35,474 nucleotides of DNA from an uncultured Alphaproteobacteria bacterium (lineage in GTDB: Bacteria; Pseudomonadota; Alphaproteobacteria; MPNO01; UBA830). The DNA lies in NCBI GenBank assembly GCA_913046035.1, contig CAJWSW010000025.1, positions 1 through 35,474 on the forward strand, written 5' to 3'. Below the pieces are notes generated by a model that worked only from the letters and a program-made list of their open reading frames with translations, did no database searches and was not told where the DNA came from. This document shows positions 1 to 8,462 of this stretch, piece after piece (positions within the stretch are counted from its first letter, which is position 1; the number at the start of each line of letters is the position of its first letter). Made by a program: the position numbers and the translations under genes.

Positions 1-60
1 GAGGTGGGCGAGGGCGAGGGTGCGGGCGAGGGTGCGGGAGAGCGTGTGCGGGAGGGTGCA
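1..60. repeat. GC-rich imperfect 12-bp tandem repeat at the left edge
   Basis: The 12-mer GGGCGAGGGTGC occurs twice back to back (12-23 and 24-35). A partial copy precedes it (6-11) and a degraded copy follows (36-49). It reads as alternating Arg-Ala/Arg-Val in the frame that enters the monooxygenase-like fragment. The base composition is far richer in G than anything else in the window, and the block sits exactly at the end of the sequence, so an assembly-edge artefact is as likely as a genuine repeat. Confidence 0.6.
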
Positions 61-361
61 GACGCAGTCGCTGGGCAGGGCGGCGGCGGCGGAGATGGAA
101 AATTTCGACCATCCGGTCTGGGCACATCTCGGCGCGGAGCGGGTGGCACTGGTTCCTAGGGACACGAAGGTTTCGGAAACCGCGCGACGGGCGGCAATCG
201 GCGACACGGACCTGCCACGCAAGTTTCAACCCTATCGCGGCAAAATCCTTCTTGTCCGGCCTGACCGATACGTTGCCGCAGCTTTCACCCCGGCACACGC
301 AGCGGACACCGCAGATGCTGTGGAATCCCTGATCGGCGCGAATCTCCGGCCGCCGGATTAG
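2..361 (+). CDS. C-terminal fragment of an FAD-dependent aromatic monooxygenase-like protein (5' end missing)
   Basis: The frame is open to the left edge and ends at the TAG at 359-361. The readable part starts near 95 and holds a segment of type KILLVRPDRYVAAAF. This resembles the thioredoxin-like C-terminal domain of PheA/TfdB/MhpA-type FAD monooxygenases, where RPDxYVA is common. Such enzymes hydroxylate phenols or hydroxybenzoates, but the FAD and substrate domains lie outside the window, so the substrate is unknown. The first ~30 codons are Arg/Ala/Val repeat and probably not genuine protein. An ATG at 95 preceded by GGAG could be used if the 5' part is artefact. A hairpin terminator follows at 423. 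Confidence 0.45.
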   Translation, partial: RWARARVRARVRESVCGRVQTQSLGRAAAAEMENFDHPVWAHLGAERVALVPRDTKVSETARRAAIGDTDLPRKFQPYRGKILLVRPDRYVAAAFTPAHAADTADAVESLIGANLRPPD

Positions 362-422
362 GACCTGCACCGAACGTTCCCTTTTAGCCCGCCCTGTTGT
401 ATGGACGACAGAAGAGAAATCG

Positions 423-460
423 AACCCCTCACCAAATCATGGTGGGGGGTTCTTTGTTCT
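423..460 (+). terminator. Rho-independent terminator-like hairpin after the monooxygenase fragment
   Basis: An 11-bp stem pairs 423-433 (AACCCCTCACC) with 441-451 (GGTGGGGGGTT). It has one T-G wobble, a 7-nt loop, and a T-rich tail, CTTTGTTCT. Position and polarity suit termination of the leftmost + strand gene. Confidence 0.6.
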
Positions 461-481
461 CAAGGAGGTCACATCTCGTGT

Positions 482-508
482 GACTGTGACTGAGATTTCG
501 TCACAGTC
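482..508 (+). terminator. Perfect 9-bp inverted repeat, terminator-like or operator-like
   Basis: GACTGTGAC (482-490) is exactly complementary to GTCACAGTC (500-508) across a 9-nt spacer. TTATTTAT follows on the + strand. It lies between the first terminator and the 3' end of the minus-strand GST gene. It may be a second terminator for + transcripts. Its symmetry would also suit a regulator site, but no start codon lies nearby. Confidence 0.35.
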
Positions 509-590
509 TTATTTATGCGTTTGGGTGTTCCAAACCATAATCTTATGGGGTTTCCTGCCGGCCGCCCACCTTGCTGCGAGAGGTCCGTTC

Positions 591-1223
591 TCACGGCATC
601 GGTATTTTCTGGTCGTTCTTCGGAACATTCCAACCACGACGCGTCGCAGGACGATCCAAAATTTCGAGATACCAGCGTCGCACATTATAAAATTCGTTCA
701 GTTCAATTGACTGCCAGTCGTACCGTGCAACCCAAGGCCATACTGCCATATCAGCAATTGTGTACTGGTCACATGACAAAAAGTTGGACTTGCCGAGGCG
801 CTCGTTCATCACGCCGTAAAGACGCTTGGTCTCATTATAGTAACGATCCTCGGCATACTGAGCTTTGCCAGGATTATACTTCGAAAAATGGTGGCACTGG
901 CCGAACATTGGACCAACGCCACCCATCTGAAACATCAACCATTCAACGGTGGACCACTTTGTTTCTGGTTCATTCGGCCAGAATTTTCCAGTCTTCTCAG
1001 CGAGATACATCATGATTGCGCCGGACTCCATCAAGGATTTGCCATTTTCATGATCGACAATAGCCGGTATTTTATTATTGGGGCTTATTTTCAGAAATTC
1101 GGGAGCAAATTGCTCACCCTTTGCGATATTGATTGCATGGACGTTGTAATCCAGCCCACACTCCTCCAGCATCAAAGAGACTTTTCGTCCATTCGGCGTA
1201 AACCATGTATAAAAATCTATCAC
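591..1223 (-). CDS. Glutathione S-transferase family protein, YfcG/YghU-like
   Basis: A 210-aa cytosolic GST. The N-terminal thioredoxin fold holds TPNG (residues 9-12), the cis-Pro glutathione-binding segment KIPAI (51-55) and the ESG motif (66-68). The helical C-terminal domain has the capping region YTIADMA (154-160). The TPNGxK and ISPNNKIPAIVD wording is that of the E. coli YfcG/YghU disulfide-bond oxidoreductase group, which reduces disulfides with glutathione. The start is GTG at 1221-1223 behind a strong AGAGGAGA. It is downstream of the ThDP enzyme gene on the same strand but 313 bp away. A maleylpyruvate isomerase role is possible in this neighbourhood but the sequence resembles the YfcG group more. 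Confidence 0.88.
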   Translation of the reverse strand: MIDFYTWFTPNGRKVSLMLEECGLDYNVHAINIAKGEQFAPEFLKISPNNKIPAIVDHENGKSLMESGAIMMYLAEKTGKFWPNEPETKWSTVEWLMFQMGGVGPMFGQCHHFSKYNPGKAQYAEDRYYNETKRLYGVMNERLGKSNFLSCDQYTIADMAVWPWVARYDWQSIELNEFYNVRRWYLEILDRPATRRGWNVPKNDQKIPMP

Positions 1224-1536
1224 AGTACAGTCTCCTCTGGATTCAGAGTTTTAGGCACAGGATTGGGCTATAAATCGGTAATTCCGATGGCTCTTAATTA
1301 TTTCTTTTGTCATTTGCTTATCACACTGAGGTCTCACATTCGACCTTAAACCTTTTTATATGTTCGTCAGAACTCAGACAGTTTGGCGGCCTACTTGACG
1401 TTTAATATGCTCGTCTTTCTTGGCATAAACGAGGTCTATCACCTCAAAAATATCGGTGGCTGAGAGCGCCATACGACCGACGGGGAAGAACCTCTCCGAG
1501 AAAAGAAAGCTGCTTTTAGTTAAGAACCCACTCGGC
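1224..1536. other. Gene-poor stretch between the ThDP enzyme and GST genes
   Basis: It must contain the GST promoter and the 3' trailer of the ThDP gene, both read on the minus strand. The only readable piece is a 32-codon minus-strand segment from an ATG at 1472 to a stop at 1374. Its start, MALSATDIFEVIDL, faintly recalls the opening of SnoaL-like proteins, but it is too short to call. I see no hairpin with a T tail. Confidence 0.3.
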
Positions 1537-2697
1537 CTATTGGGGCATAGGCCTCGACAGATCAAAGCTGACAAGAATATTGTAAGGTCTCAAACCGAAA
1601 TTCATCCACCTTAGACCGTCACGGATGGACGGCTTCAGTTCGGAGAGGTCTCGAACAAGACGGTAATTAATCCTAGACGCATTAAGCCATGGCTCTGTCA
1701 TATCCCCCGAGTCACCAAAAAACTCGGTTTCCCCCGCATCTCCCCGATATTCGGAGATTAAAAGGAGGGGAATGCCGAATGTGTAGTGTCCGCGCATAAG
1801 TTGGTAGGTGGAGGCGTAAAGCCCAAGGTTCTCCATTATAGCAGCAGGCATGAGCCCGCCAAGCCAAGCACCCGCGCAGATGCCAACACCGGTTCCCTCG
1901 TTCGCTACCGGTACATATTGCATCGACTGGGCATCCATGCACCGGCGTATGGTGTTTGCAAAGCCACTGCAGGGAAGCCCCACAACAAAGTTAATCATAT
2001 TCTCTTGTAAGCCATCGAAGAGGATGTCGCCAAAGCTGTCATCCTCGTTGATCGGAGAAAAGACAGGATCTGGCTTCGGAGGCTCGCCGTGTTCTCGCGC
2101 TGAAGGGCGCAGTATCACCTTATTCTCTGTCTCCTCTATATGCCGGACAAAACGGTACTTGTTTTCTTTCCCATCCATAAGAGAAGTTCCAACGAACGCT
2201 TGCTCAGCATTAATCTTTGCAATGACTACGGTTGGACCACTGTCATCCTCGATTCCGCCACGCACTGCACTTACAAAGTCATCAACGGTTTTGACTTCGA
2301 AAACATTTTTTATGCCCGACGACTTCGCAACACCTGCAATACTTATGACATTAGAAGAGAGCGACGATGTGTGTTTTCCCTTGCCAGTCGAGATATAACC
2401 CTCGTTATCAAGAATAACGACGCATAGATTTGACTGTCTTGTTTGTGCAATAGTTCCGAGGATTGAGAGATCAAAAAGTATCCCTCCGTCGCCGTCAAAA
2501 GCTATTACCTTCCGGTTTGGAAGTGCAATTGAGAGCCCCAGAGCATATGGCGTCACCATTCCCATTCCAACGAAATAGAGATTACTCTCATTGTCGCGTA
2601 CCGCTCGCCATTCATTTGCGGTGTTAGCCAGGTTAGTAATTACCAATTCATCCGACAAAGAACCAGCTATTGCCTCAAAACAATCGATCCTCTTCAT
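1537..2697 (-). CDS. Single-chain ThDP-dependent decarboxylase (sulfopyruvate/phosphonopyruvate decarboxylase type), TPP domain before PYR domain
   Basis: A 386-aa protein from the ATG at 2697, preceded by GGCGAG. An in-frame extension to 2757 looks non-conserved. Residues ~1-190 are a TPP-binding (ComE-like) domain with the Mg-ThDP motif, GDGG followed ~26 residues later by N (FDGDGG...ILDNE). Residues ~215-386 are a PYR (ComD-like) domain with the cofactor-activating Glu in ANEGTGVGICAG, then MENLGL and EYRGDAGE. Known ComD/ComE enzymes decarboxylate sulfopyruvate and Ppd decarboxylates phosphonopyruvate. In those relatives the PYR part comes first, so the order here is swapped. The true substrate (a 2-oxo acid) cannot be read. 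It is divergent from the FAH gene. Confidence 0.82.
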   Translation of the reverse strand: MKRIDCFEAIAGSLSDELVITNLANTANEWRAVRDNESNLYFVGMGMVTPYALGLSIALPNRKVIAFDGDGGILFDLSILGTIAQTRQSNLCVVILDNEGYISTGKGKHTSSLSSNVISIAGVAKSSGIKNVFEVKTVDDFVSAVRGGIEDDSGPTVVIAKINAEQAFVGTSLMDGKENKYRFVRHIEETENKVILRPSAREHGEPPKPDPVFSPINEDDSFGDILFDGLQENMINFVVGLPCSGFANTIRRCMDAQSMQYVPVANEGTGVGICAGAWLGGLMPAAIMENLGLYASTYQLMRGHYTFGIPLLLISEYRGDAGETEFFGDSGDMTEPWLNASRINYRLVRDLSELKPSIRDGLRWMNFGLRPYNILVSFDLSRPMPQ

Positions 2698-3081
2698 GTT
2701 TTTCTCGCCGCTATTTTTTGATACTACGATAGTAATCCTGACGGACTGCTGACCCAAGTAGCTTTTCTGGTGCCCAAAACCATTATCGTTAATGGCAAGG
2801 TAGCGAAGTTCTGAAAATCATTAAATTTTGAAAATCATAAAAAAGCTTAGTGCGAGGTGTCTTTTTAAAATAACTAGCAAAACGCTAAAAACTGCATTTT
2901 TTACAAGTTTCATGTTAATGACGGACCAAAGTAAAAATTCCTGCAGTGTGTTAATAGTTTAAGAAACAGGTTTGCAGTGAAATTGAAGCGCCAAATAATC
3001 TTAGCGACAACGAAAGAGCGGGTTTTAATATTTGCGACCTTGAACCAAAAACTGGAGGCCACTAACTAGCTTGAGGAAAAA
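2698..3081. promoter_or_regulatory. AT-rich divergent control region between the ThDP enzyme and FAH genes
   Basis: This 384-bp AT-rich stretch has no credible ORF and lies between two divergent starts, so it should hold both promoters. Two direct repeats are visible: TGAAAATCAT at 2812-2821 and 2829-2838 (17-bp period), and TGCAGTG at 2942-2948 and 2973-2979 (31-bp period, about three helical turns). The heptamer recurs in the perfect inverted repeat at 16109-16134. No convincing -35/-10 pair can be assigned by eye. Confidence 0.35.
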
Positions 3082-3771
3082 ATGCCTAAATACGCCATCG
3101 AACATTCGGAAATACCTACTGTCGCAATCGCCGGTACCGACGCGACCTTCCCAGTCCGTCGTATTTACTGCGTCGGTCGTAATTATGCCGAGCATGCAGT
3201 TGAAATGGGTTCCGACCCGGATCGCGACCCACCGTTTTTCTTTATGAAACCAAATAACACAGTTATCCCGGATGGAGCTAACTTCCCTTATCCTCCCAAA
3301 TCTAAAAACGTTCATTTTGAGATGGAGTTGGTGGTGGCAATCGGCAAAGGAGGGGCAGATATTCCACAGAGCCGGGCAAACGATCACATTTATGGGTACG
3401 CCTGTGGACTTGATATGACGCGCCGTGACCTGCAACTCGCAATGCGGGAAAAGGGTCGCCCTTGGGAAGTCGGCAAGGCTTTCGACGCCTCCGCACCTTG
3501 CGCGGAAATACAGCCAGCTAGCGATATTGGTCACCCGTCGGCCGGTGCCATTTGGCTAAAAGTTAATGGCGAAACTAAACAGAGTGCCGACATTAGTGAT
3601 TTGATTTGGAACGTCCCAGAAACGATCGAATATTTATCAGGGCTTTTTGAACTGCAACCGGGCGATTTGATCTATACCGGCACGCCGGCGGGCGTCGGCC
3701 CCATCGTGAAAGGGGACCTCATGGAGGGCCACATTGACGGCGTTGGCCATATTACGATCAAGGTAATTTAA
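3082..3771 (+). CDS. Fumarylacetoacetate hydrolase family protein, fumarylpyruvate hydrolase-like
   Basis: 229 aa, the usual length for single-domain FAH proteins of the NagK/fumarylpyruvate hydrolase group. These split the C-C bond of fumarylpyruvate into fumarate and pyruvate at the end of the gentisate route. Metal ligands are readable as E80-x-E82 (HFEMELV) and D111 ([11 protein letters not shown]), followed by K132 in GKAFD. The C-terminus has the family segment [17 protein letters not shown]. GAGGA precedes the ATG. Oxaloacetate tautomerase or another acylpyruvate hydrolase activity is the main alternative. A gentisate-dioxygenase-like cupin lies 30 kb away in the same window. Confidence 0.87.
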   Translation: MPKYAIEHSEIPTVAIAGTDATFPVRRIYCVGRNYAEHAVEMGSDPDRDPPFFFMKPNNTVIPDGANFPYPPKSKNVHFEMELVVAIGKGGADIPQSRANDHIYGYACGLDMTRRDLQLAMREKGRPWEVGKAFDASAPCAEIQPASDIGHPSAGAIWLKVNGETKQSADISDLIWNVPETIEYLSGLFELQPGDLIYTGTPAGVGPIVKGDLMEGHIDGVGHITIKVI

Positions 3772-3795
3772 CCTGCTAAAATATCATGGCGAAAG

Positions 3796-4530
3796 TTAGC
3801 GTGCTCCAGAAACATTTATAATAGTTCCACTGACATAGCTAGCCTCCTCGGAAAGTAGCCACACAATTACGTTCGCCACCTCATCGGGCTTGCCAACTCG
3901 TCGCATGGGCAACGTCGGTGCGATTGTCTCAATTCGTCCTTCTGGTTGCATTTCGGTGTCAATAACACCTGGGCTGACAGCGCAAACACGGACACCTTCT
4001 GCGGCTACCTCTTGTGCCAAGCCGATTGTAAACGTGTTGATGGCGGCCTTACTCGCACCGTAATGGACAGAGGAGCCAGCTCCGCCGAGTTCAGATGTGC
4101 GTGACGACAGATTGACTATGACACCACCCTTCCCCCCATGTGCCGTCGACATTCGCTTCACTGCTTCGCGTGCGCAAAGGATGTTTCCGACCACATTTAT
4201 CATCATGTGTTGGGTAAGTGTTTTTCCGTCAATTTCGTCAATGCGGCTCAATGGCCTAAATACCCCAGCGGAGTTTACTAACCCGATTGGCGCCCCGAGC
4301 ATTCTTTCACAGGTCTCAAACAAATTCACGACGCTAGCTTCATGAGCGATATCCGCCTGCACGGTAATAGCCCGCCTCCCTGCCGCCTCCACCTGCTTAG
4401 CGATATCTGCGGCACTTGCATCGTTTGACTGATAGCTAATACACACATCCCAACCGGCAGTAGCAGCTTTTAGGCTGGTTTTTGCGCCGATCCCCCGTCC
4501 GCCGCCGGTGACAAGTAACACACCAACCAT
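3796..4530 (-). CDS. SDR family NAD(P)-dependent oxidoreductase
   Basis: A 244-aa classical short-chain dehydrogenase/reductase. The cofactor loop is TGGGRGIG (residues 8-15), and NSAG (86-89) stands where NNAG is usual. The catalytic set is S142/S143, Y157 and K161 in YGASK. The C-terminal segment VSGTIINVSGAR is typical of the family. It should interconvert an alcohol and a ketone with NAD(P)H; the substrate is not readable. AGGAGA sits 5 nt before the ATG. It ends 24 bp from the FAH gene (convergent) and diverges from hyuA. Confidence 0.9.
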   Translation of the reverse strand: MVGVLLVTGGGRGIGAKTSLKAATAGWDVCISYQSNDASAADIAKQVEAAGRRAITVQADIAHEASVVNLFETCERMLGAPIGLVNSAGVFRPLSRIDEIDGKTLTQHMMINVVGNILCAREAVKRMSTAHGGKGGVIVNLSSRTSELGGAGSSVHYGASKAAINTFTIGLAQEVAAEGVRVCAVSPGVIDTEMQPEGRIETIAPTLPMRRVGKPDEVANVIVWLLSEEASYVSGTIINVSGAR

Positions 4531-4554
4531 TATTTTCTCCTATTCTCTAACCTC

Positions 4555-4572
4555 ACAGAGACAGCCCTCTGT
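4555..4572. promoter_or_regulatory. 6-bp perfect inverted repeat in the SDR/hyuA divergent spacer
   Basis: ACAGAG (4555-4560) and CTCTGT (4567-4572) flank ACAGCC in the 114-bp spacer between the two start codons. Its centre is ~33 bp from the SDR start and ~82 bp from the hyuA start, a place where an operator or an mRNA hairpin would make sense. The arms are short, so chance is not excluded. Confidence 0.22.
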
Positions 4573-4644
4573 ATAAGAGTCAACGGTGCATGTTTGACCA
4601 TCGCCCGTCAGGCATCGAAAATAACGAAAATGATGGAGCTTTAA

Positions 4645-6732
4645 TTGGCCACCAATATTAATGATGTATCAACTATCCGCCTAGCAGCCGATATTGGTGG
4701 CACGTTCACTGACGTCGCGGCTTTCAATCCTAAAAACGGGGAACTCAACTTTGGGAAAACCCTGTCTACGCCGGCTAGCCTTATTGACGGGATCGCCACC
4801 GGCGTTGCAAAAGCGGGCACATCTTTCCCAGAGGCAGAGATTTTCCTGCATGGGTCAACGGTAGCGATCAACACCATGCTGGAACGCACCGGCGCAAAAA
4901 CGGCATTACTTATCACCGAGGGGTTTCGCGACATATACGAAATTGGCCGTGTAAATCGACCAGATGCTTACAATCTTTTTTTTCAAAAACACCAGCCGCT
5001 TGTTGAGCGGGCGCTGCGGTTTGAAATTAATGAACGGCTTTATGCTGAAGGTGAAGTTTACAAGCCACTAGATGAGGAGCGGGTTCATCAAATTTGCGCC
5101 TTTATTCGCGAAGAAGGTATCGAAGCGGTGGCGATCCTTTTGTTGCATTGTTATGCCAACCCGGCGCACGAGTTGCGGGTCAAGGAAATCGTAGAAGAGG
5201 AACTGCCAAGCGCATTTGTGTCGACGTCTCACGAGTTGAGCCGAGAATATCGGGAATTTGAACGCTGCTCTACTGTGGTAGCTAATGCCTATATCGGGCC
5301 GAAAGTGCAAAATTACATTGATGGGATTAAGACACGACTACAGGCGGACGGTTTTGATGGGTCTTTCCTCGTCGTGCAATCGACGGGCGGGCTTTACGAC
5401 GCGGAACAGGCGCAAAGGCAATGCGTGCGCATGCTTGAATCTGGTCCAGCTGCAGGCGTTATTGGGACTCAGGCTTTGTGTGAAGCTATTGAAATTCGGA
5501 ATGCTATTGCCTTCGATATGGGTGGAACCACAGCAAAAGCCGGTGTTATTCACGACGGTGAGGCACTAACCACCGGAAGCGCGCTGATCGGCGGTTACGA
5601 ACGCGCACTTCCTGTCCAAATCGCCATGATGGATATTTTTGAAGTCGGCACTGGCGGCGGGTCGATTGCCCGTATTGCCGACGAAGGCGGCCTGCGGGTC
5701 GGCCCCGAAAGCGCAGGTTCTGAACCGGGTCCCGCCTGTTACGGGCAAGGAGGCACCTTTCCGACAGTTACAGACGCAAACGTTTATCTAGGGCGGCTGT
5801 CGCCAGACCGTTTCCTGGGCGGTGAGATGACGCTAGATGTGGATGCCGCTAGCGAAGCTATAAATGAAAAAGTGGCCATGCCGCTCAACATGGAGACTGC
5901 CGATGCGGCACAAGGAATTCTCAGTATAGCTGTTACTTCCATGTCACATGCTGTTAAAGCAGTAACGACCGAACGCGGGCTTAATGCTAGCGATTTTGCG
6001 ATGGTTGCATACGGTGGTGCTGGGCCGCTGCATGCCTGCAGTGTCGCTCGGGAAATGGGCATTGGAACAGTTATCATTCCCCGCTCTCCAGGCCATTTTT
6101 CAGCATTCGGAATGCTGTTTTCTGATCTCCGGTATGATTACGTTCGATCTCGCTTCACACGTCTCGCAGATGCTGATTTTTCGGACCTAGAGGATGTCTA
6201 CATTGGTTTGGAAGCTGAAGGATATCGGGAGATTGAAAAAGCATCGACAGCAACCGAGCGCATCCTTGTAAGCCGCGGGGCAGATATGCGCTATGTTGGA
6301 CAGGAGCATTCCGTGACGGTGGATCTACCCTCGCATTTGTTTGCTAGTGAGGATCGAGCTGGCATTAAAGAAAGGTTCGATGAAGTCCATAATTTGCGAT
6401 ATGGCACGTGCGCGCCTCAAGAACGCAGTGAAATCGTGAGCCTGCGCGTGACTGTGACCGGCATGCTGGAAAAACCGTTACTAAAAAGTATTGTCTCTGG
6501 TGAGGAGAAACCTCCTAAAAGAGCGCATACAGGTACTAAACCCGTGCAGTTTGGGAGTGACATGTTGAAAACCGATACTTGGGATCGAACCCAGTTGTTG
6601 GCAAAAAATTTTATTATTGGGCCGGCTCTTATCGAGGAGCATGCATCGACGACAGTTCTGCATCCCGGCGATACGCTGACGGTCGATGACTTCGGAAACC
6701 TCAATATCAACATAGGGGGTGACGCGCTGTGA
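4645..6732 (+). CDS. hyuA: Hydantoinase/oxoprolinase family subunit A (ATP-dependent)
   Basis: 695 aa, full length for HyuA. The N-terminal actin-like domain has AADIGGTFTDV (GGTFTD at 18-23). The second nucleotide-binding segment FDMGGTTAK lies near residues 290-300, followed by the family motif GTGGGSIA. Family members hydrolyse ATP to open or carboxylate a ring or ketone (N-methylhydantoin, 5-oxoproline, acetone, acetophenone) together with HyuB. The start is TTG at 4645, six bases after GGAG. The stop overlaps the hyuB start (GTGA), so the two are translationally coupled. The exact substrate is unknown. Confidence 0.9.
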   Translation: MATNINDVSTIRLAADIGGTFTDVAAFNPKNGELNFGKTLSTPASLIDGIATGVAKAGTSFPEAEIFLHGSTVAINTMLERTGAKTALLITEGFRDIYEIGRVNRPDAYNLFFQKHQPLVERALRFEINERLYAEGEVYKPLDEERVHQICAFIREEGIEAVAILLLHCYANPAHELRVKEIVEEELPSAFVSTSHELSREYREFERCSTVVANAYIGPKVQNYIDGIKTRLQADGFDGSFLVVQSTGGLYDAEQAQRQCVRMLESGPAAGVIGTQALCEAIEIRNAIAFDMGGTTAKAGVIHDGEALTTGSALIGGYERALPVQIAMMDIFEVGTGGGSIARIADEGGLRVGPESAGSEPGPACYGQGGTFPTVTDANVYLGRLSPDRFLGGEMTLDVDAASEAINEKVAMPLNMETADAAQGILSIAVTSMSHAVKAVTTERGLNASDFAMVAYGGAGPLHACSVAREMGIGTVIIPRSPGHFSAFGMLFSDLRYDYVRSRFTRLADADFSDLEDVYIGLEAEGYREIEKASTATERILVSRGADMRYVGQEHSVTVDLPSHLFASEDRAGIKERFDEVHNLRYGTCAPQERSEIVSLRVTVTGMLEKPLLKSIVSGEEKPPKRAHTGTKPVQFGSDMLKTDTWDRTQLLAKNFIIGPALIEEHASTTVLHPGDTLTVDDFGNLNINIGGDAL

Positions 6733-8462
6733 CTAATCCGCCCACAAGTCCTGACCCTGTCGTCACTGAGATTGTCCGCAACGGCGTCATTGCCATTACC
6801 GAGGAGATGAAATCCAATCTCATGCGCACCGCATACAACATGATCATATACGAAGCGCTGGATTTCACCGTTGGGCTTTTCACCGAGAAGGGTGAAACCA
6901 TTTCCATCGGTCTGGGCCTACCAATGTTCATCCGAGGCATGGCGGAGACGATCAAGGCCAAGCTCGAACATTACGGGTCGGAGAATATCCATCCCGGCGA
7001 TATCCTGCTTACCAATGATGCGTATATCACCGGCAGCCACCTAAACCATCTGACATTCTCAATGCCGATATACGAAGACGACGAGCTTATCGGTTTTGCC
7101 TGCTGCATGGCTCACTGGCCCGATATCGGTGGCACGCTCGACGGCATTACTACTGATATCTACTCGGAAGGCCTCCAAATCCCAATTGTGAAATATCAAC
7201 GCGAAGGTGTGGTTAACGAAGAAATCGTCGATATTATTCGAGCCAACGTCCGCCTTCCGGACCGGGCAATGGGGGACCTTCGAGCCCAGCTCACCGCCAT
7301 TGCTACAGGCGAACGCCGCTATCTGGAGCTCGTAAAACGATACGGCCGCAAACAGGTCGCAGATGCAATCTCCGATATAATGGACCAATCTGAACGCGCC
7401 GCCCGAGCGCGGACCCTCTCCATCCCGGACGGCGTTTACGAGGCTGAGTCCTATATGGATGACGACGGCGTCAGCATCTCCAATCGTATTCCAATACGAG
7501 TGAAAGTTATCGTCGAGGGTGATGAGATGACAGTTGATTTATCGGACGTCGCCGAACAGGTGCGCGGTTTCTACAACTCGGGCATAACAACCGGTCATGC
7601 CTGTTCTCAGGTCGCATTCAAATGCATCACCTCTCCGACCGACTATCCGATAAATGATGGCTCATTTCGTAATCTAAAAGCTATCGTACCACCGGGGCGC
7701 GTAATTAGCGCAGTTAAACCCGCTCCGATGCGTTGGTGGATGACATTTCCTATGACGATCGTCGATACAGTGTTTAAAGCACTTACTCCAGCCATTCCCG
7801 AACGCACTATTGCGGGGCATCATGCCGACCTCGTGATTGGTCTACTTAACGGGATCAACCCTAAAAATAACGAATTCTATATCGCATTTATCGGTCCAAC
7901 CGGAGGCGGTTGGGGCGCTAAACATAACGAAGATGGCGTAAGCGCCACTGTGTGCATCAATGATGGCGATACCCACAACAGCCCGGCAGAACAGTTGGAA
8001 GCAAAATATCCTTTTTTAATTGAAAACTATGCTCTTCGCGAAGACTCAGGCGGTGCAGGCGAGTACCGCGGCGGCCTCGGATGCGAAAACACCGTGCAAG
8101 CGCGCGCTGATTTTATGCTCAATGCTCAAGTCGAACGCATGCACTGCAAACCCTGGGGACTAAACGGCGGAAGAGAAGCCATGGGGAATTCAGTCGTATT
8201 GCGGGCAGGAGGCAATTGGAAAGAGGATTATCCGAATGCCAAGCTCCTCACCGCTCGCATCAACGCAGGCGACGCTTTTGCGTTTAGGTCAGGCGGCGGA
8301 GGCGGCTTTGGTGACCCGAAACGGCGCCCCGCCGAAATTGTCGCGGACGATGTTCGTCAGGGTTACGTCAGCGTCGGCTCCGCAAAGAGCGACTACGGGG
8401 TCGTATGCGATGTAAAGGGCAACCTAGACAAAGTTGCAACAAAGAAGCTTCGCACGCCCTAG
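6729..8462 (+). CDS. hyuB: Hydantoinase/oxoprolinase family subunit B
   Basis: 577 aa, a complete HyuB. Signature parts are LTNDAYITGSHLNH near residues 95-107, HWPDIGG shortly after, and the Gly-rich C-terminal GGGGGFGDP near 521-530. HyuB is the partner that carries out the amide or carboxylation chemistry with the ATP-activating HyuA. The GTG start overlaps the hyuA stop by four bases. Its TAG stop shares the tetranucleotide CTAG with the stop of the convergent DUF1015 gene. Confidence 0.92.
   Translation: MTNPPTSPDPVVTEIVRNGVIAITEEMKSNLMRTAYNMIIYEALDFTVGLFTEKGETISIGLGLPMFIRGMAETIKAKLEHYGSENIHPGDILLTNDAYITGSHLNHLTFSMPIYEDDELIGFACCMAHWPDIGGTLDGITTDIYSEGLQIPIVKYQREGVVNEEIVDIIRANVRLPDRAMGDLRAQLTAIATGERRYLELVKRYGRKQVADAISDIMDQSERAARARTLSIPDGVYEAESYMDDDGVSISNRIPIRVKVIVEGDEMTVDLSDVAEQVRGFYNSGITTGHACSQVAFKCITSPTDYPINDGSFRNLKAIVPPGRVISAVKPAPMRWWMTFPMTIVDTVFKALTPAIPERTIAGHHADLVIGLLNGINPKNNEFYIAFIGPTGGGWGAKHNEDGVSATVCINDGDTHNSPAEQLEAKYPFLIENYALREDSGGAGEYRGGLGCENTVQARADFMLNAQVERMHCKPWGLNGGREAMGNSVVLRAGGNWKEDYPNAKLLTARINAGDAFAFRSGGGGGFGDPKRRPAEIVADDVRQGYVSVGSAKSDYGVVCDVKGNLDKVATKKLRTP

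Noticed and set aside
1374-1574. 66-codon minus-strand ORF overlapping the end of the ThDP enzyme gene
   Set aside because: It has no good ribosome site and no recognisable domain beyond a weak SnoaL-like start in the last 32 codons. Much of it overlaps a well-supported gene.
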